A DNA stretch of 64,000 nt from Bradyrhizobium sp. 186 (GTDB lineage Bacteria; Pseudomonadota; Alphaproteobacteria; Rhizobiales; Xanthobacteraceae): contig NZ_CP082164.1 of NCBI RefSeq assembly GCF_023101685.1, positions 8,060,001 through 8,124,000 on the forward strand, given 5' to 3'. Below are positions 44,065 to 53,228 of this stretch, piece by piece (within the stretch, counting starts at the first letter, position 1; each line of letters begins with the position of its first letter). The translations under genes and the position numbers were made by a program. The notes beneath the pieces are model-generated. The model ran no database searches, was not told the DNA's origin, and saw nothing but the letters and a program-made list of their open reading frames with translations.

Positions 44065-44445
44065 TGACTGCCCCTTTTGCCCGAAGGTTGCAACAACCCT
44101 CGGTTCATTCCACAAATTCGCCTTTTGCACCCACGGACGCCCACTTGCCCATAAAGACAGGTGGAACACGAGGTATGCTTAACTATTGGTTAGATAGCCG
44201 GCCAGAGGTATATGAGTCAATCATTAGAATTGTGCACCGCGATCTAGAAAATTTCCTTTTATGATCAAAAGCATGGACCGCACGGGAACTCGACCAGCCG
44301 CTCCTGCGCGCAATAACGCCCAATTTGCGAGCACGCTTTTGATGAGATGGTGAACACAGAGATTTACGGAACTTTCATTCCTCGGTATGCAATGGGCACA
44401 CATCTCTCGGTTGAAATCCTTGGAAATACCAATGATTCGCCGCAT
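44065..44445. other. Upstream region of the RTX gene, no gene recognised
   Basis: This A+T-richer spacer lies between the RTX gene and the priming transferase, both on the minus strand. It holds the RTX leader and a possible promoter. No terminator hairpin for the priming gene was found. Confidence 0.5.
44191..44220 (-). promoter_or_regulatory. Possible promoter of the RTX gene
   Basis: On the minus strand TTGACT (44220-44215) is followed after 18 bases by TATCTA (44196-44191). The -35 match is good and the -10 is poor. The leader would be about 120 bases. Confidence 0.25.
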
Positions 44446-45888
44446 TCAATAAGCGGGGGATCTGAGCAGGACGATGCAGGTCTTGAGCAGGATTTTGACG
44501 TCGAGCCACAAATTCCAATTGTCGATGTACCAGAGGTCGTGATCGACACGGGCTTTCATCTGCGAGAGCGTGGTCTCGCCGCGGAAACCGTTGACCTGCG
44601 CCCATCCAGTCAAGCCAGGCTTGACGTGATGCCGATAGGCATAGTTGGCAATGAGTTGTCCGTAGTAGTCTGTATGCGCCGCAGCATGGGGCCGCGGCCC
44701 CACCAACGACATCTCGCCGCGCAGAATATTGATCAGCTGCGGCAGCTCGTCGATGCTCGTCCGTCGCAACCAGCGGCCCACGCCCGTCAGGCGATTGTCA
44801 TTGCGCGATACCTGCTTCACCACAGGACCATCATCCATCGTGGTGAGCGTGCGAAACTTGAAAATTCTGAACGGCACTCCGCTGAAGCCGGTCCGAGCCT
44901 GCGTAAAGAACACAGGTCCTTTTGAGCTGAGCTTGATGAGGAGCGCAGATGTCAGCATCAAGAGTGACGTGAAAATAAGCAGCACGGCCGAGACCGCGAT
45001 GTCGAGCGTGCGCTTCGCCAGGCGCTCCTCGAGGCCGAGCGGCACGCGCTGGATCTCCGTCGCCCAAACGCCCCCGACAGACAATTCATGCGCTCCAAGA
45101 AAGCGCGAAACCTTGGGATCCGGAAAGAGCCGCACCGATAGCGGCACCGCACGCAGGATATCCGCAAGCCGATCGATACGATCGGGCCTGCCCCAGTCCA
45201 TCAGCAGAAAGATGCTGTCGATGCGATGCTCTGGGCCAGCGAGTTCGATCATTTCGCGACCGATTTCGTCAAGGTCGTCTGACGCCGGGAGAACCAGAAA
45301 CTGCGCAACATCGTAATCGTGAAAGGCGAGATCCTGCAGGTAGGTGCGCGCCTCTTCGATGCGCCGATCGCTGACGACCACCACCTGCCGCGGCGCGATG
45401 ACGCGCCTGGCGCGCGCCTGGTGCAGCTGCGCGCTGAGCAGCGCGCGCCAGCCGACCAGCGCACTCCAGCCGATCAGGAAGAACGCGACGGTCGCACCAC
45501 GGGAGAGATTGGGACCGACCTTCAGCAGGAAGGCCAGCGTGACGAGCATGAGGAAGACCGCGATCCATGCCATCGTGACCTCGCGGCACTGGAGAACGGG
45601 CTGCATCAGCCGTCTCACGGAATAGGTGCCGCGGTAGGTCAGAAAGATCGAGAGATAGAAGGATACGGCGCAGGCCAGACCAATGAAGGTCGTGAGATCT
45701 CCGACCTCCTGCAGCATGATGCGGTGATAGCCGACAGCAGAGGCCACACTCGCTAGGATCAACAGGCAAAGGTCGGCGAAAAATACTGCGGGACCAACCA
45801 AATAGCCGGGAATGCCAAGCCGGAGGCCCGAGACCCTGGCCACGCCCCCTACTTCTCGGGACAGCCGATAGTCGGTAATGTCAGCCAC
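44446..45888 (-). CDS. Undecaprenyl-phosphate sugar phosphotransferase (priming polyprenyl glycosylphosphotransferase)
   Basis: The product has 480 residues from a GTG. Four or five membrane spans at about 28-160 are followed by a CoA-binding-like cytosolic region, another span near 300, and the C-terminal bacterial sugar transferase domain: KRTLDIAVSAVLLIF, FFTQARTGFSGVPFRIFKFRTL, RRTSIDELPQLINILRGEMSLVGPRPH, and KPGLTGWAQVNGFRG. It transfers a hexose 1-phosphate, usually glucose or galactose, onto undecaprenyl phosphate at the inner membrane to start each repeat unit. It is the natural first enzyme for the Wzy-type system further right. Confidence 0.94.
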   Translation of the reverse strand: MADITDYRLSREVGGVARVSGLRLGIPGYLVGPAVFFADLCLLILASVASAVGYHRIMLQEVGDLTTFIGLACAVSFYLSIFLTYRGTYSVRRLMQPVLQCREVTMAWIAVFLMLVTLAFLLKVGPNLSRGATVAFFLIGWSALVGWRALLSAQLHQARARRVIAPRQVVVVSDRRIEEARTYLQDLAFHDYDVAQFLVLPASDDLDEIGREMIELAGPEHRIDSIFLLMDWGRPDRIDRLADILRAVPLSVRLFPDPKVSRFLGAHELSVGGVWATEIQRVPLGLEERLAKRTLDIAVSAVLLIFTSLLMLTSALLIKLSSKGPVFFTQARTGFSGVPFRIFKFRTLTTMDDGPVVKQVSRNDNRLTGVGRWLRRTSIDELPQLINILRGEMSLVGPRPHAAAHTDYYGQLIANYAYRHHVKPGLTGWAQVNGFRGETTLSQMKARVDHDLWYIDNWNLWLDVKILLKTCIVLLRSPAY

Positions 45889-46158
45889 AATATTGACTCA
45901 GCTGTAACCGAATTAAGGAAAAATTAAGCTCGTCTTATAGGGCCATCTTCAACGTTTGGCGAGTCATTTGCCGCGATGCGGTATCACTCCCCGTCTCCGA
46001 CTCGCCCCGGACGGACGAAGGCTCGACAGGCAAGAATGCAACACTCCTTGGCCAAAAAGCCGGCGCAACTCACCGAGACTTGAATGAGAAAATCATTCGT
46101 TGGATTGATGGGAGACGATCGGCGGAAAGGGCGCAATGCTCGAATAGAGAACAGGCAT

Positions 46159-46812
46159 ATGCGCTCGGTGATTTCAGTCGTGCAGCGGAAAGGCGGGGCG
46201 GGCAAGACGACCATTGCGATAAGCTTGGCGGGCGATTTGCACCACCGCGGCATCTTGGTGGATGTGATTGATGCCGATCCACAGCGATCCGCCGCGGAAT
46301 GGGCTGCGCCTGGACGGCTTCCCTTTCGCGTCTCGGAGGTGCCGCTGCATTATGGTGAGGCAGCCCGCTGGGCGAGGCTCGTCGGCTCATCGCCAGGGAG
46401 CGTCACCATTATCGACACCCCGCCGCACGAATACGCGGTTGGCGCTGCGGTTGCCGTGGCTGACATTGTCGTTCTGCCCTGTACAGCTTCGGGGCTCGAT
46501 CTGAGCGCCACAGAGGAAACGATTTCAGCCATCGCCTTCGCGCGCAGCAAACGGGACGCCGACGTCCCGACCTTTCTCGTCCCAAATCGGGTCGATTCCC
46601 GAACGCTGGAAGGCCAGCAAATCGTAGGGGCGCTCGGCGAAATGGGAGAGATGGTCTGCGGCCCGATTGCTTCGCGGCTCGCTTACGTCCGTGCCTTCTC
46701 GGCCGGTATACTGCCCCGGGGCTACGCAATCTCGACTGAACTTGCGGGACTGAGCGAGCCCGTGCTTGAGGCGATCCAGCTAATGACGCAGGCCCGTTTT
46801 CCGGCGATCTGA
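46159..46812 (+). CDS. ParA/MinD-type ATPase, orphan
   Basis: The product has 217 residues from ATG 46159; the frame is open 25 codons further but that part is not conserved-looking. It shows the deviant Walker A KGGAGKTT near residue 11, the DADPQRSA switch near 40, VTIIDTPP as Walker B near 78, and VPNRVD. There is no ParB or replication gene next to it, so plasmid partition is unlikely. Orphan ParA proteins position other cargoes, and a role in placing the polysaccharide or secretion machinery is possible but speculative. It is divergent from the priming transferase gene across about 270 bases. Confidence 0.88.
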   Translation: MRSVISVVQRKGGAGKTTIAISLAGDLHHRGILVDVIDADPQRSAAEWAAPGRLPFRVSEVPLHYGEAARWARLVGSSPGSVTIIDTPPHEYAVGAAVAVADIVVLPCTASGLDLSATEETISAIAFARSKRDADVPTFLVPNRVDSRTLEGQQIVGALGEMGEMVCGPIASRLAYVRAFSAGILPRGYAISTELAGLSEPVLEAIQLMTQARFPAI

Positions 46813-47051
46813 TTATCCTACCGATAAGGATAAACACCCCGTTGTGGTCGTAACAATAATGTCGCGCGTCAAAGCATAGAGAGAAAATATTGCCTCGGAT
46901 GCTCAGAGCCCGCCCCTTATCGCTCGTCGACAAATTACAATCGAGCGCGCCAACATCCAACTCGGGCTAACAGGCGCGAATGACCTCGAAAGCCTGGGCA
47001 GTCCGATCGAGCCTCGCTTATTCGAGGAACAGAATGCCGCTGGAGGCCGCC

Positions 47052-47381
47052 CTATTGGAGGTATTTCGACCTCGGCAGGGTCGTCGGGATCTCCACGCCT
47101 TCGGCCAGCGCCGCCTCGGCCTGATCGCGGGCTCGCGCGGCTTGGGCCTGATCTCGAAGATGCAGGACGTAAGGGCGCAGAAGCTTTCGCGCCTCTTCTA
47201 TGCCGGCACGAGCGTCGTTGACGTCGGTACCTCGCGGCAACGGCGTCTCGGTCAGTTTTCTGTCCATCGCCTCGATCAACTTGGCGCAGTCATCGCGATG
47301 CTCCCCGGCAACCAGCTCGGCAGCCAGCAGTCGGACGAGGTTCAACAACGCCAGGGCTGTAACATTGGCTATATCACTCAA
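47052..47381 (-). CDS. Small hypothetical helical protein
   Basis: The frame gives 109 residues from a TTG preceded by AAGGGG. It is a soluble, Ala/Leu/Arg-rich, wholly helical protein (ALLNLVRLLAAELVAGE; DARAGIEEARKLLRPYVLHLRDQ). I do not recognise the family. The neighbouring A+T-rich spacer at 47,500-47,580 could be its promoter region. Confidence 0.5.
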   Translation of the reverse strand: MSDIANVTALALLNLVRLLAAELVAGEHRDDCAKLIEAMDRKLTETPLPRGTDVNDARAGIEEARKLLRPYVLHLRDQAQAARARDQAEAALAEGVEIPTTLPRSKYLQ

Positions 47382-47844
47382 TGCAGGCCCCTTCGCTTGT
47401 TGCCTGCCCCCATGCCGGATCGCCAGCAGATGGCATCATTGAGGTGGCATCTTTGTGGTGTCGTTCGGTTCACGACGGAACCTACCTATTATTACTGTAG
47501 TAATTATATAATTTCGACTCTATTATATTTAAATCACATTATATAATTAAAGCAAGATCTGAGTTATTTAAATTATTGCGCCCAACGGTTTGAGAGGGGC
47601 CTGAGGGGCACTTGCAAGTCCGTTTTAGCGGATTGCAACCTCTGGATTCGAGGTCCGCCGTTTCCGGTTGAAAATAAGCGGGGGCGGTGGCGATGCTCCA
47701 CGGCGGTGGGCGCCGGAAGTCCGGCCTTACCCAACCCACTCAGGGCGTGCGGATGCCCTGCTTGCCTCAGGGAATCAGTTCAGCGCAGCGCGCGAAAGCG
47801 ATTGCTCGTTCGACCAGGCGCGCAGTCTCTTATGGCCTCGGCAG
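47382..47844. other. Intergenic region with a sharp A+T-rich patch
   Basis: No gene is supported here. The sequence is of ordinary composition except for the patch at about 47,490-47,575, described separately. Confidence 0.5.
47502..47548. repeat. Two near-identical A+T palindromes
   Basis: AATTATATAATT at 47502-47513 is a perfect palindrome. CATTATATAATT at 47537-47548 repeats it with one change, 35 bases on. The surrounding 80 bases are almost free of G and C, in strong contrast to the G+C-rich window. It may bind an A+T-specific protein such as MucR/Ros-type or H-NS-like regulators, which is inference. Confidence 0.6.
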
Positions 47845-48120
47845 TCAATAGGCGCGGCGGAGGACAGGGCCTCCAGGCGCCGCGCAGACGCGATCCAAGT
47901 ACCAACCATACGGCGTTTCGACGCGGACCACTGGGCAGCGATGCCGTGGCACGAAGCGGTAGGGATACGGCTGCGCCCAGAAGGTGACCGGCGTTGCCTG
48001 GCCTTGGCCTGTCAATATCACCGCGCTCGCGGGAAGCTGCATCGCAGCGCTTGCGCCATTCGCTGCACAAAAGGATGCGACCAACCCCAGAAGACCAACC
48101 CGCGTGAACGTCCTCAACAT
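47845..48120 (-). CDS. Small secreted protein of unknown function
   Basis: The product has 91 residues from ATG 48120, which follows AGGGAGCTTTACGT. A clear signal peptide (MLRTFTRVGLLGLVASFCAANGASA) precedes a short mature part with Tyr/Pro-rich YPYRFVPRHRCPVVRVETPYGWYLDRVC. Two Cys could form a disulphide. The longer frame upstream is not protein-like. The family is not recognised. Confidence 0.7.
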   Translation of the reverse strand: MLRTFTRVGLLGLVASFCAANGASAAMQLPASAVILTGQGQATPVTFWAQPYPYRFVPRHRCPVVRVETPYGWYLDRVCAAPGGPVLRRAY

Positions 48121-48331
48121 ACGTAAAGCTCCCTTTGCCCCAACCGACGCTGATGGCCTAGCTGATTCCCAACCGAAAATGGGCCCAACGGTGATCGAGC
48201 GCCTTGCCCACCCAGACATTGGGCTCAAATAGCCAAGACAGATTACCAACCCGCTAGGTAACAAGGCAACCGTAGCATCTGACGAAATCTTGTCCGGGGA
48301 CGAAATAGCCCGGAACTGTGACATGTCCGAC

Positions 48332-49435
48332 CTACTTCTCGCTGCCCCACGCTCCGGGTGCGGCAAGATCCGGTGAGCGACGGTAGACGTCGCGCAACAG
48401 CTGGTAGCTGACCGATTGGGCAAGAGGCACCTCTTCCTGCCCAAGCTTCGCAAAGACCAGAATGTCGCGGAGGGTTCTCCAGCGGCTTTCGTCATAATCC
48501 GCGATCCGCCCGCCCGTCAGCAGGATTAGCCCGCGCTGTTGCTGTAGCTCGAAACTCATGCGGTCACGGTTCAGCCTCTCCGGGTCAAAGCCGACGAGAA
48601 CCGGCACGCTGCGTGCGTAGTCGCTGTAGACGAATTGCCAGCCCTTAATGAGGCCCTTGAGTACCTCCGCAATAGCCGAGGGGCGATCATGAACCAGATC
48701 CGAACTCGCAAAATACACCATTCCCGGGACGTGAATCCCGTAATCTTGTGGCTTGATGGCATTCAGTCGGAGAGAGCCCGGCTCGGACGGTCCCGGCTCC
48801 TGGCCAATCGCAGCGATGATCGCGTCCACCTGACCGGTACGAAGGGCGTCAAACGTGTCGCGGTCTGCCACTTTGGTCAACTGACTGCGTGGAAGGCCGA
48901 GTTGCGCCATCATTGCGTCGAAAACCACATCCCCCTCGCTCGCCCTCCGGTAGCCAATCCGTTTTCCAACAAGATCCGCCGGGCGCCGCAGCCCGGAGCG
49001 CTCCAGGGTGAAGATGACGGTGGAGGTATCTTGCAAGCTTGCTGCGAAGGCGGTCACCGGGACGCCGCGCCAAGCCGCGAGGAGAAACTTCTGGCCGCTC
49101 GTCACGCCGATGGCATGCTGGCGTGCGACTGTCGCGACAAAATCGGGATCGCCGGGGTCGGCTCGCAGCGTCATGCTTGGAGCGAAATATCCTTGCTTGT
49201 GCGCGATCATTTCCCCCGCGAACCGCGCGCCGAATGGACCATCGAGCAGCAAGCTTGGTTGCGCGGTCGTATCAATCCGCGTCCTCGTCGGCAGAGGCTC
49301 TGGCACGAGCGCCAAGATCGCCACGCCGAAGGCCATGGCAAGCAGAGCGAGCAGCGCGAGCCGCCCGTATCCGCCTCTCACGCTTCGCCGTGACGATGTC
49401 GGAGCCACTTGGAGATTCCTGGGGTGCGCATCCAT
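48332..49435 (-). CDS. Substrate-binding protein of NMT1/SsuA type, membrane-anchored
   Basis: The product has 367 residues. An N-terminal membrane segment (LALLALLAMAFGVAILAL) follows a basic head, and no clear cleavage site is seen, so it is probably anchored. The rest has the periplasmic-binding-protein fold of the NMT1/THI5-SsuA group: SLLLDGPFGARFAGEMIAHKQGYF, GLRRPADLVGKRIGYRRASEG, and ALRTGQVDAIIAAIGQEPG. The usual permease and ATPase genes are absent, so it either serves a transporter encoded elsewhere or acts as a sensor. The ligand is unknown. Confidence 0.8.
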   Translation of the reverse strand: MDAHPRNLQVAPTSSRRSVRGGYGRLALLALLAMAFGVAILALVPEPLPTRTRIDTTAQPSLLLDGPFGARFAGEMIAHKQGYFAPSMTLRADPGDPDFVATVARQHAIGVTSGQKFLLAAWRGVPVTAFAASLQDTSTVIFTLERSGLRRPADLVGKRIGYRRASEGDVVFDAMMAQLGLPRSQLTKVADRDTFDALRTGQVDAIIAAIGQEPGPSEPGSLRLNAIKPQDYGIHVPGMVYFASSDLVHDRPSAIAEVLKGLIKGWQFVYSDYARSVPVLVGFDPERLNRDRMSFELQQQRGLILLTGGRIADYDESRWRTLRDILVFAKLGQEEVPLAQSVSYQLLRDVYRRSPDLAAPGAWGSEK

Positions 49436-49913
49436 TGCGTATTGGGCAACGTACGCGATGCAACGACAGCGAAATAGGCCGCTTCTCTGATCATAATTTT
49501 GCAGGCCATTGGACGTCGCGCCCCTCTACTTTTGCAGAACGACATATCTGAAGCTTTTTGTTCCGCTCATCGTTCCAAGAATCGCGTCTGTTCGCTTGTA
49601 GTGGGGCCACATCCAATGAATTGCATTTGTCAGAGTTCAAGTAGCAAACTTTGACGCTTATCCAACGCGGGCAGCTATTCTTTAGGCTGACAACATGATC
49701 GACTACGGCCGGATTGACGACGTGAACGCGAGCAGCGGCTTCAACGTCGAGACAGGGTCGGCCGAGTGCGTCGCGGACCACAGGCTTGTCAGACTGTTCT
49801 GCTGAACGCTGCATCGTCAGCCGGGGATAGGCTTTGCGCTTGGGCGGCCGAAACGGGCAAAAAAGCGAAACAAATGGCGGCTGCAGGAACTGATCGGGAA
49901 GAGAATTTGATGA
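49436..49913. other. Intergenic region without a supported gene
   Basis: Short frames on both strands, such as the one at 49491-49814, lack ribosome-binding sites and protein-like composition. The stretch must hold the promoter of the binding-protein gene at 49435 and the 3' end of the polysaccharide operon. No terminator hairpin was spotted. Confidence 0.45.
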
Positions 49914-50687
49914 TCACCGCCATAACCTCTCATCGCTCTCGACGCCGGGAACCCTGACCTTCATGCCATCAGCAACCAGTCTTTTCGCAAGCAACTTGCG
50001 CTGGATGATATCCACGGGCTCCACGCTCGCCAGGAGGCGGTCCCGATGAGGCCAACCAACAGTCGTTAGATTGATCGCCACATTTTCAATGAATCCGCCC
50101 TCAACCATCTCAGCAAATTCTGAAACTGCCTTTACCCGCATCGCCTCGCTTAACATCGGAAAGATCGCGAGCGCCAGCTTGTTGCGGCGGAGCGCAATCC
50201 AGCCCTCCCGCGGAGCTATCGCGTAGGATTGGTCGAGGTAGCTAATGTTGTTGCGATCGAAGCCGCTGCGGGCGGTCTCCACTGAATAGAGCGTCAGCCA
50301 AATAAAGGAATCAGCGGGGTTCAGCGAAAGAGAGGATTTCACCTTCTCCATGGTGGACACCGCTTCGCGATCAGCGTCCTCCGAACTCTTCCGTTCGATC
50401 GCCGCCTCGGCAATACGCAAGCGCACTAGGGCTTCGGCTCGAGCGAGCTCATGGGGCAAGAGGATCGGCGCAGGTTGAGCTTCGATCCGCACCAGCACTT
50501 CGCTCAGCACACCTGGCTTGAATCGATCATCCATCAGAATCCGCGTCGACAGCTCGCGGGCCGGATTCACGCGCCAGAACGATGGCAACGCGACCAACGA
50601 CCAGAGCACGCCAGCAAAGCCAAGCAGCAGGATCGACGCTCGCACCCACGCCTGCCGCACCATCCGGCGGCTATTCCACATACCCAT
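49914..50687 (-). CDS. Membrane-anchored exopolysaccharide-associated protein
   Basis: The product has 257 residues from ATG 50687, overlapping the end of the Wzc gene by 17 bases, so it is translationally coupled to it. There is one N-terminal membrane span (RASILLLGFAGVLWSLVALPSF) and a periplasmic, TPR-like helical domain (LNPADSFIWLTLYSVE; SYAIAPREGWIALRRNKLAL). It shares this layout and several motifs with the protein at 61601. The family has no known function that I can name. Coupling to Wzc suggests a role in the assembly complex. Confidence 0.75.
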   Translation of the reverse strand: MGMWNSRRMVRQAWVRASILLLGFAGVLWSLVALPSFWRVNPARELSTRILMDDRFKPGVLSEVLVRIEAQPAPILLPHELARAEALVRLRIAEAAIERKSSEDADREAVSTMEKVKSSLSLNPADSFIWLTLYSVETARSGFDRNNISYLDQSYAIAPREGWIALRRNKLALAIFPMLSEAMRVKAVSEFAEMVEGGFIENVAINLTTVGWPHRDRLLASVEPVDIIQRKLLAKRLVADGMKVRVPGVESDERLWR

Positions 50688-52926
50688 AACGGGCGTAATA
50701 CTTCTGGTAGTAGTAGCGACCGTGGTAGGATTCGTAGCGCGAGAGCAGCTTGGTATCTGCCTTGTTCAGCACAACGCCGAGCAACTTGTCCTGGATCTCA
50801 GGCGCGCTGCGCAGGTTATGCTTAACGACATCCATCTTGGTCTTGCCCCACTCGACCACAAAGATATAGGAATCGACCAAGGAAGAGGTAACTCGCACGT
50901 CCACCACCGGCGCCATCGGCGGCATGTCTAGCACTACATAGTCGAATTTGGACCGCAGTTGCGTAATGAGGGCATGCATTGCCTTCGATGCGAGGATCTC
51001 GTTGGTGTGCAGGAGCTTCGAGGTTTTGCCAGCAGGCAGGATTGCCAGTTTGGTTTCGGGGTCCACCGTGAGCGCATCTTCCAAATTGGCCTTCTGCGCG
51101 ATGACATCAACCAGGCCAATCTCAGCGTTTGGTAAGAGTGCGCGGGACAGCGAGGGATTGCGCAGATCGGCGTCGACGAGGATGACGCGGGCGCCGCTAT
51201 GCGCCATCAGTTGCGCGAGGTTGCTCGAGAGCGTGCTCTTGCCCTCGCTCGGCAGGGTCGAAGTGACCGCTAGCGTCCGGTTCTCCCGCACAATAGAATT
51301 GAGGTCCACCGCCACTTTCAGCGATCGCACGGCCTCCGCAAAGCGCGAGAGTGGAGTGTCGACCACGTAACGCAGGAGATTGCGCTGAGGGTCGTCGGTC
51401 TTCTTGCCCAGCTTACCGGGAAGGAAGGATGGCGCCGCCGCCCCGTCCAGCGCCGGCAGAATCGCGATGCAGTTCGTACCGAGCACCTCTTCCACCTGCC
51501 CCGTCGTCCGGAATACCTTATCGGTAAGCTCGCGCGCCATCGCCGCGCCAAAGCTCAGCATGAGCCCGCCTAGCAGTGCCGCACCAAGAATCACCATGCT
51601 CCTAGGAGAACTCTTCCCTAGCGGCGTGGTCGCCGCGCTGATCACGCGCGCCTCGGTGATCGGGAAGGACTGCTGCTGCACGCTCTCCATGTAGCGCTGC
51701 AGGAAATTGTCATACATCGCCTGGTAGGACTGCGCGTTGCTCTCGAGCTCGCGGAGCTGCACCTGCGCCTGGTTGGTGAGCTGGGATTCCGAGACGACGT
51801 TGGCGAGGCTCGACTTGATGCTCTCCTCGCGCGTCACCGCGATGTCGTGGTCGCTCTTGTAGGATTCCTGGATGCGTTTCAGCTCATCCGTGATGTTCTT
51901 CTTGATTTCCGCCATCTGGCGGCGGAGGTTGACCGCGGCCAAGTGATCCGAGCCGTATTTCATCGCCCAGATCGACTCCTTGGAGGCCATGTCGACATAT
52001 TGCGCCCGCAGCTTGACGATGGTGTCGTTCTTCAGCGCGTCGGCCACGTTGGCGTCTGGGACCTCCTGCTTGAGGATCTCGTTCATGCGGTCGAGCCGCG
52101 CCTTGGCCTCGGCGGTGGCGGCATGCGCCATGATGAGCTGGCTGTTCACCTCGGCGAGTTGCTGCTCGTTCATCAATCGGCCGCCGGTGTCGACGATGTT
52201 GTTGGCGGTCTTGAAATCGACCACCGCCCTCTGCGCGGCGGAGGCCTGGGTGCGCAGCTCCTTGATGCGGTCCTGTAGCCAGACGCTGGCGCGCCGCGTT
52301 GCCTGATATTTCGCCTCAAGTTGATCGACGATATAGGCGTCCGCGATCGCATTGGCGATGCGTGCAGCTTTGGCTGGATCGCGCGAGGTGAAGCCGATCT
52401 CCATGACATAGGTGAGGCCCAACCGCTTGACCGTCCGGCTGCGCTCAAAGCGCTGCAACGCTTTCCGTGTCAGCTCGAATTCTGAGATGGCATATCCACT
52501 CGAAAATAGCCCGGTGAACGAGCCGATCATCGCACCAAGCACGCCGCCTCCGCTCCCCGTAAATTCGGGGTCATCGATCAGATGCAAATCCCGAACGACG
52601 GCGAGGCTGATATTTTCGGATTTCAGGATTTCCACTTGAGTTTCGACGGTCGCAGAATCGATCGCAATGTCGCCGAGCACCGATTGCTGCTGGAATAGCT
52701 GCACCTTGCGGGTATCGATTACCATCGTCGCGGTCGAGGTGAATTGCGGCGCGGCGGTGAAGAGATAGAGCAACGCGAGGATGAGGCAGGCCGAGATGAT
52801 GGCAATCATCGTCGGAAACTGGCGACGCACGATGTCAAGATAAGAAGTGAGCGTCTGCGAGGCGGGACCTTCGAATTCGATCAGCTCCCGGTTGATTTCC
52901 GACTTCGGCTTGTTCACCTGCAGCAT
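50671..52926 (-). CDS. wzc: Polysaccharide co-polymerase and tyrosine autokinase (Wzc-type)
   Basis: The product has 751 residues. The Wzz domain with its first membrane span lies at about 20-110 (IAIISACLILALLYLF). Long periplasmic coiled coils run about 190-420, and a second span near 450 follows the proline-containing TTPLGKSSPRS. The cytosolic BY-kinase has Walker A STLPSEGKST near 560, Walker A' VDADLRNP near 581 and Walker B VVLDMPP near 664. The last 20 residues hold the autophosphorylated tyrosine cluster (YESYHGRYYYQKYYARYGY). Such proteins control chain length and export together with Wza. The ATG follows AGGAATTGCGAT. It is the first gene of a two-gene operon. Confidence 0.96.
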   Translation of the reverse strand: MLQVNKPKSEINRELIEFEGPASQTLTSYLDIVRRQFPTMIAIISACLILALLYLFTAAPQFTSTATMVIDTRKVQLFQQQSVLGDIAIDSATVETQVEILKSENISLAVVRDLHLIDDPEFTGSGGGVLGAMIGSFTGLFSSGYAISEFELTRKALQRFERSRTVKRLGLTYVMEIGFTSRDPAKAARIANAIADAYIVDQLEAKYQATRRASVWLQDRIKELRTQASAAQRAVVDFKTANNIVDTGGRLMNEQQLAEVNSQLIMAHAATAEAKARLDRMNEILKQEVPDANVADALKNDTIVKLRAQYVDMASKESIWAMKYGSDHLAAVNLRRQMAEIKKNITDELKRIQESYKSDHDIAVTREESIKSSLANVVSESQLTNQAQVQLRELESNAQSYQAMYDNFLQRYMESVQQQSFPITEARVISAATTPLGKSSPRSMVILGAALLGGLMLSFGAAMARELTDKVFRTTGQVEEVLGTNCIAILPALDGAAAPSFLPGKLGKKTDDPQRNLLRYVVDTPLSRFAEAVRSLKVAVDLNSIVRENRTLAVTSTLPSEGKSTLSSNLAQLMAHSGARVILVDADLRNPSLSRALLPNAEIGLVDVIAQKANLEDALTVDPETKLAILPAGKTSKLLHTNEILASKAMHALITQLRSKFDYVVLDMPPMAPVVDVRVTSSLVDSYIFVVEWGKTKMDVVKHNLRSAPEIQDKLLGVVLNKADTKLLSRYESYHGRYYYQKYYARYGYVE

Positions 52927-53228
52927 ATCGCAATTCCTGAAACCGTCCGGTCATCAACCCATTTACTGGTCTTGAGATCGCCCCGGACGGACGATCGAGC
53001 CGGAGGGTATGCGCCTCAAAAAAGAACTTACGCGAACAGAGGGAATAACATGGCCGACGTCGAACATGAAACTGAATTGCCGCTGTGCAAACGCGGCCGA
53101 CACCATAGAAATCGAATGAAGCTTAACAATCAAAGGCGCCGAACGGCGCCATGAAGGCGCCGCCTCACAAGATCCTTTGTCGCTCGGCAAGCCTGCGACA
53201 ACGCCTTATTAATAACCGTCCGGGTGTT
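52927..53228. other. Spacer upstream of wzc
   Basis: No gene is supported. It carries a hairpin at 53135-53150 that may end the transcript of the gene at 53229, and presumably the wzc promoter. Confidence 0.5.
53135..53150 (-). terminator. Possible terminator after the secreted-protein gene
   Basis: GGCGCC repeats around GAAC form a 6-bp stem, followed on the minus strand by TTTGATTGTT. A third GGCGCC lies at 53156-53161. The T-run is weak. Confidence 0.4.

Noticed and set aside
46084..46158. Longer N-terminus for the ParA protein
   Set aside because: The extra 25 residues are basic and without family likeness, whereas ParA proteins usually begin a few residues before the Walker motif, as from ATG 46159.
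47668..48126. 152-residue plus-strand frame opposite the small secreted protein
   Set aside because: The minus frame has a clean signal peptide and a ribosome-binding site. The plus frame is Arg/Ala-rich and lacks a start signal.
49491..49814. Possible 107-residue minus-strand gene before the binding-protein gene
   Set aside because: There is no Shine-Dalgarno sequence and no conserved-looking segment, and it fills what should be a promoter region.
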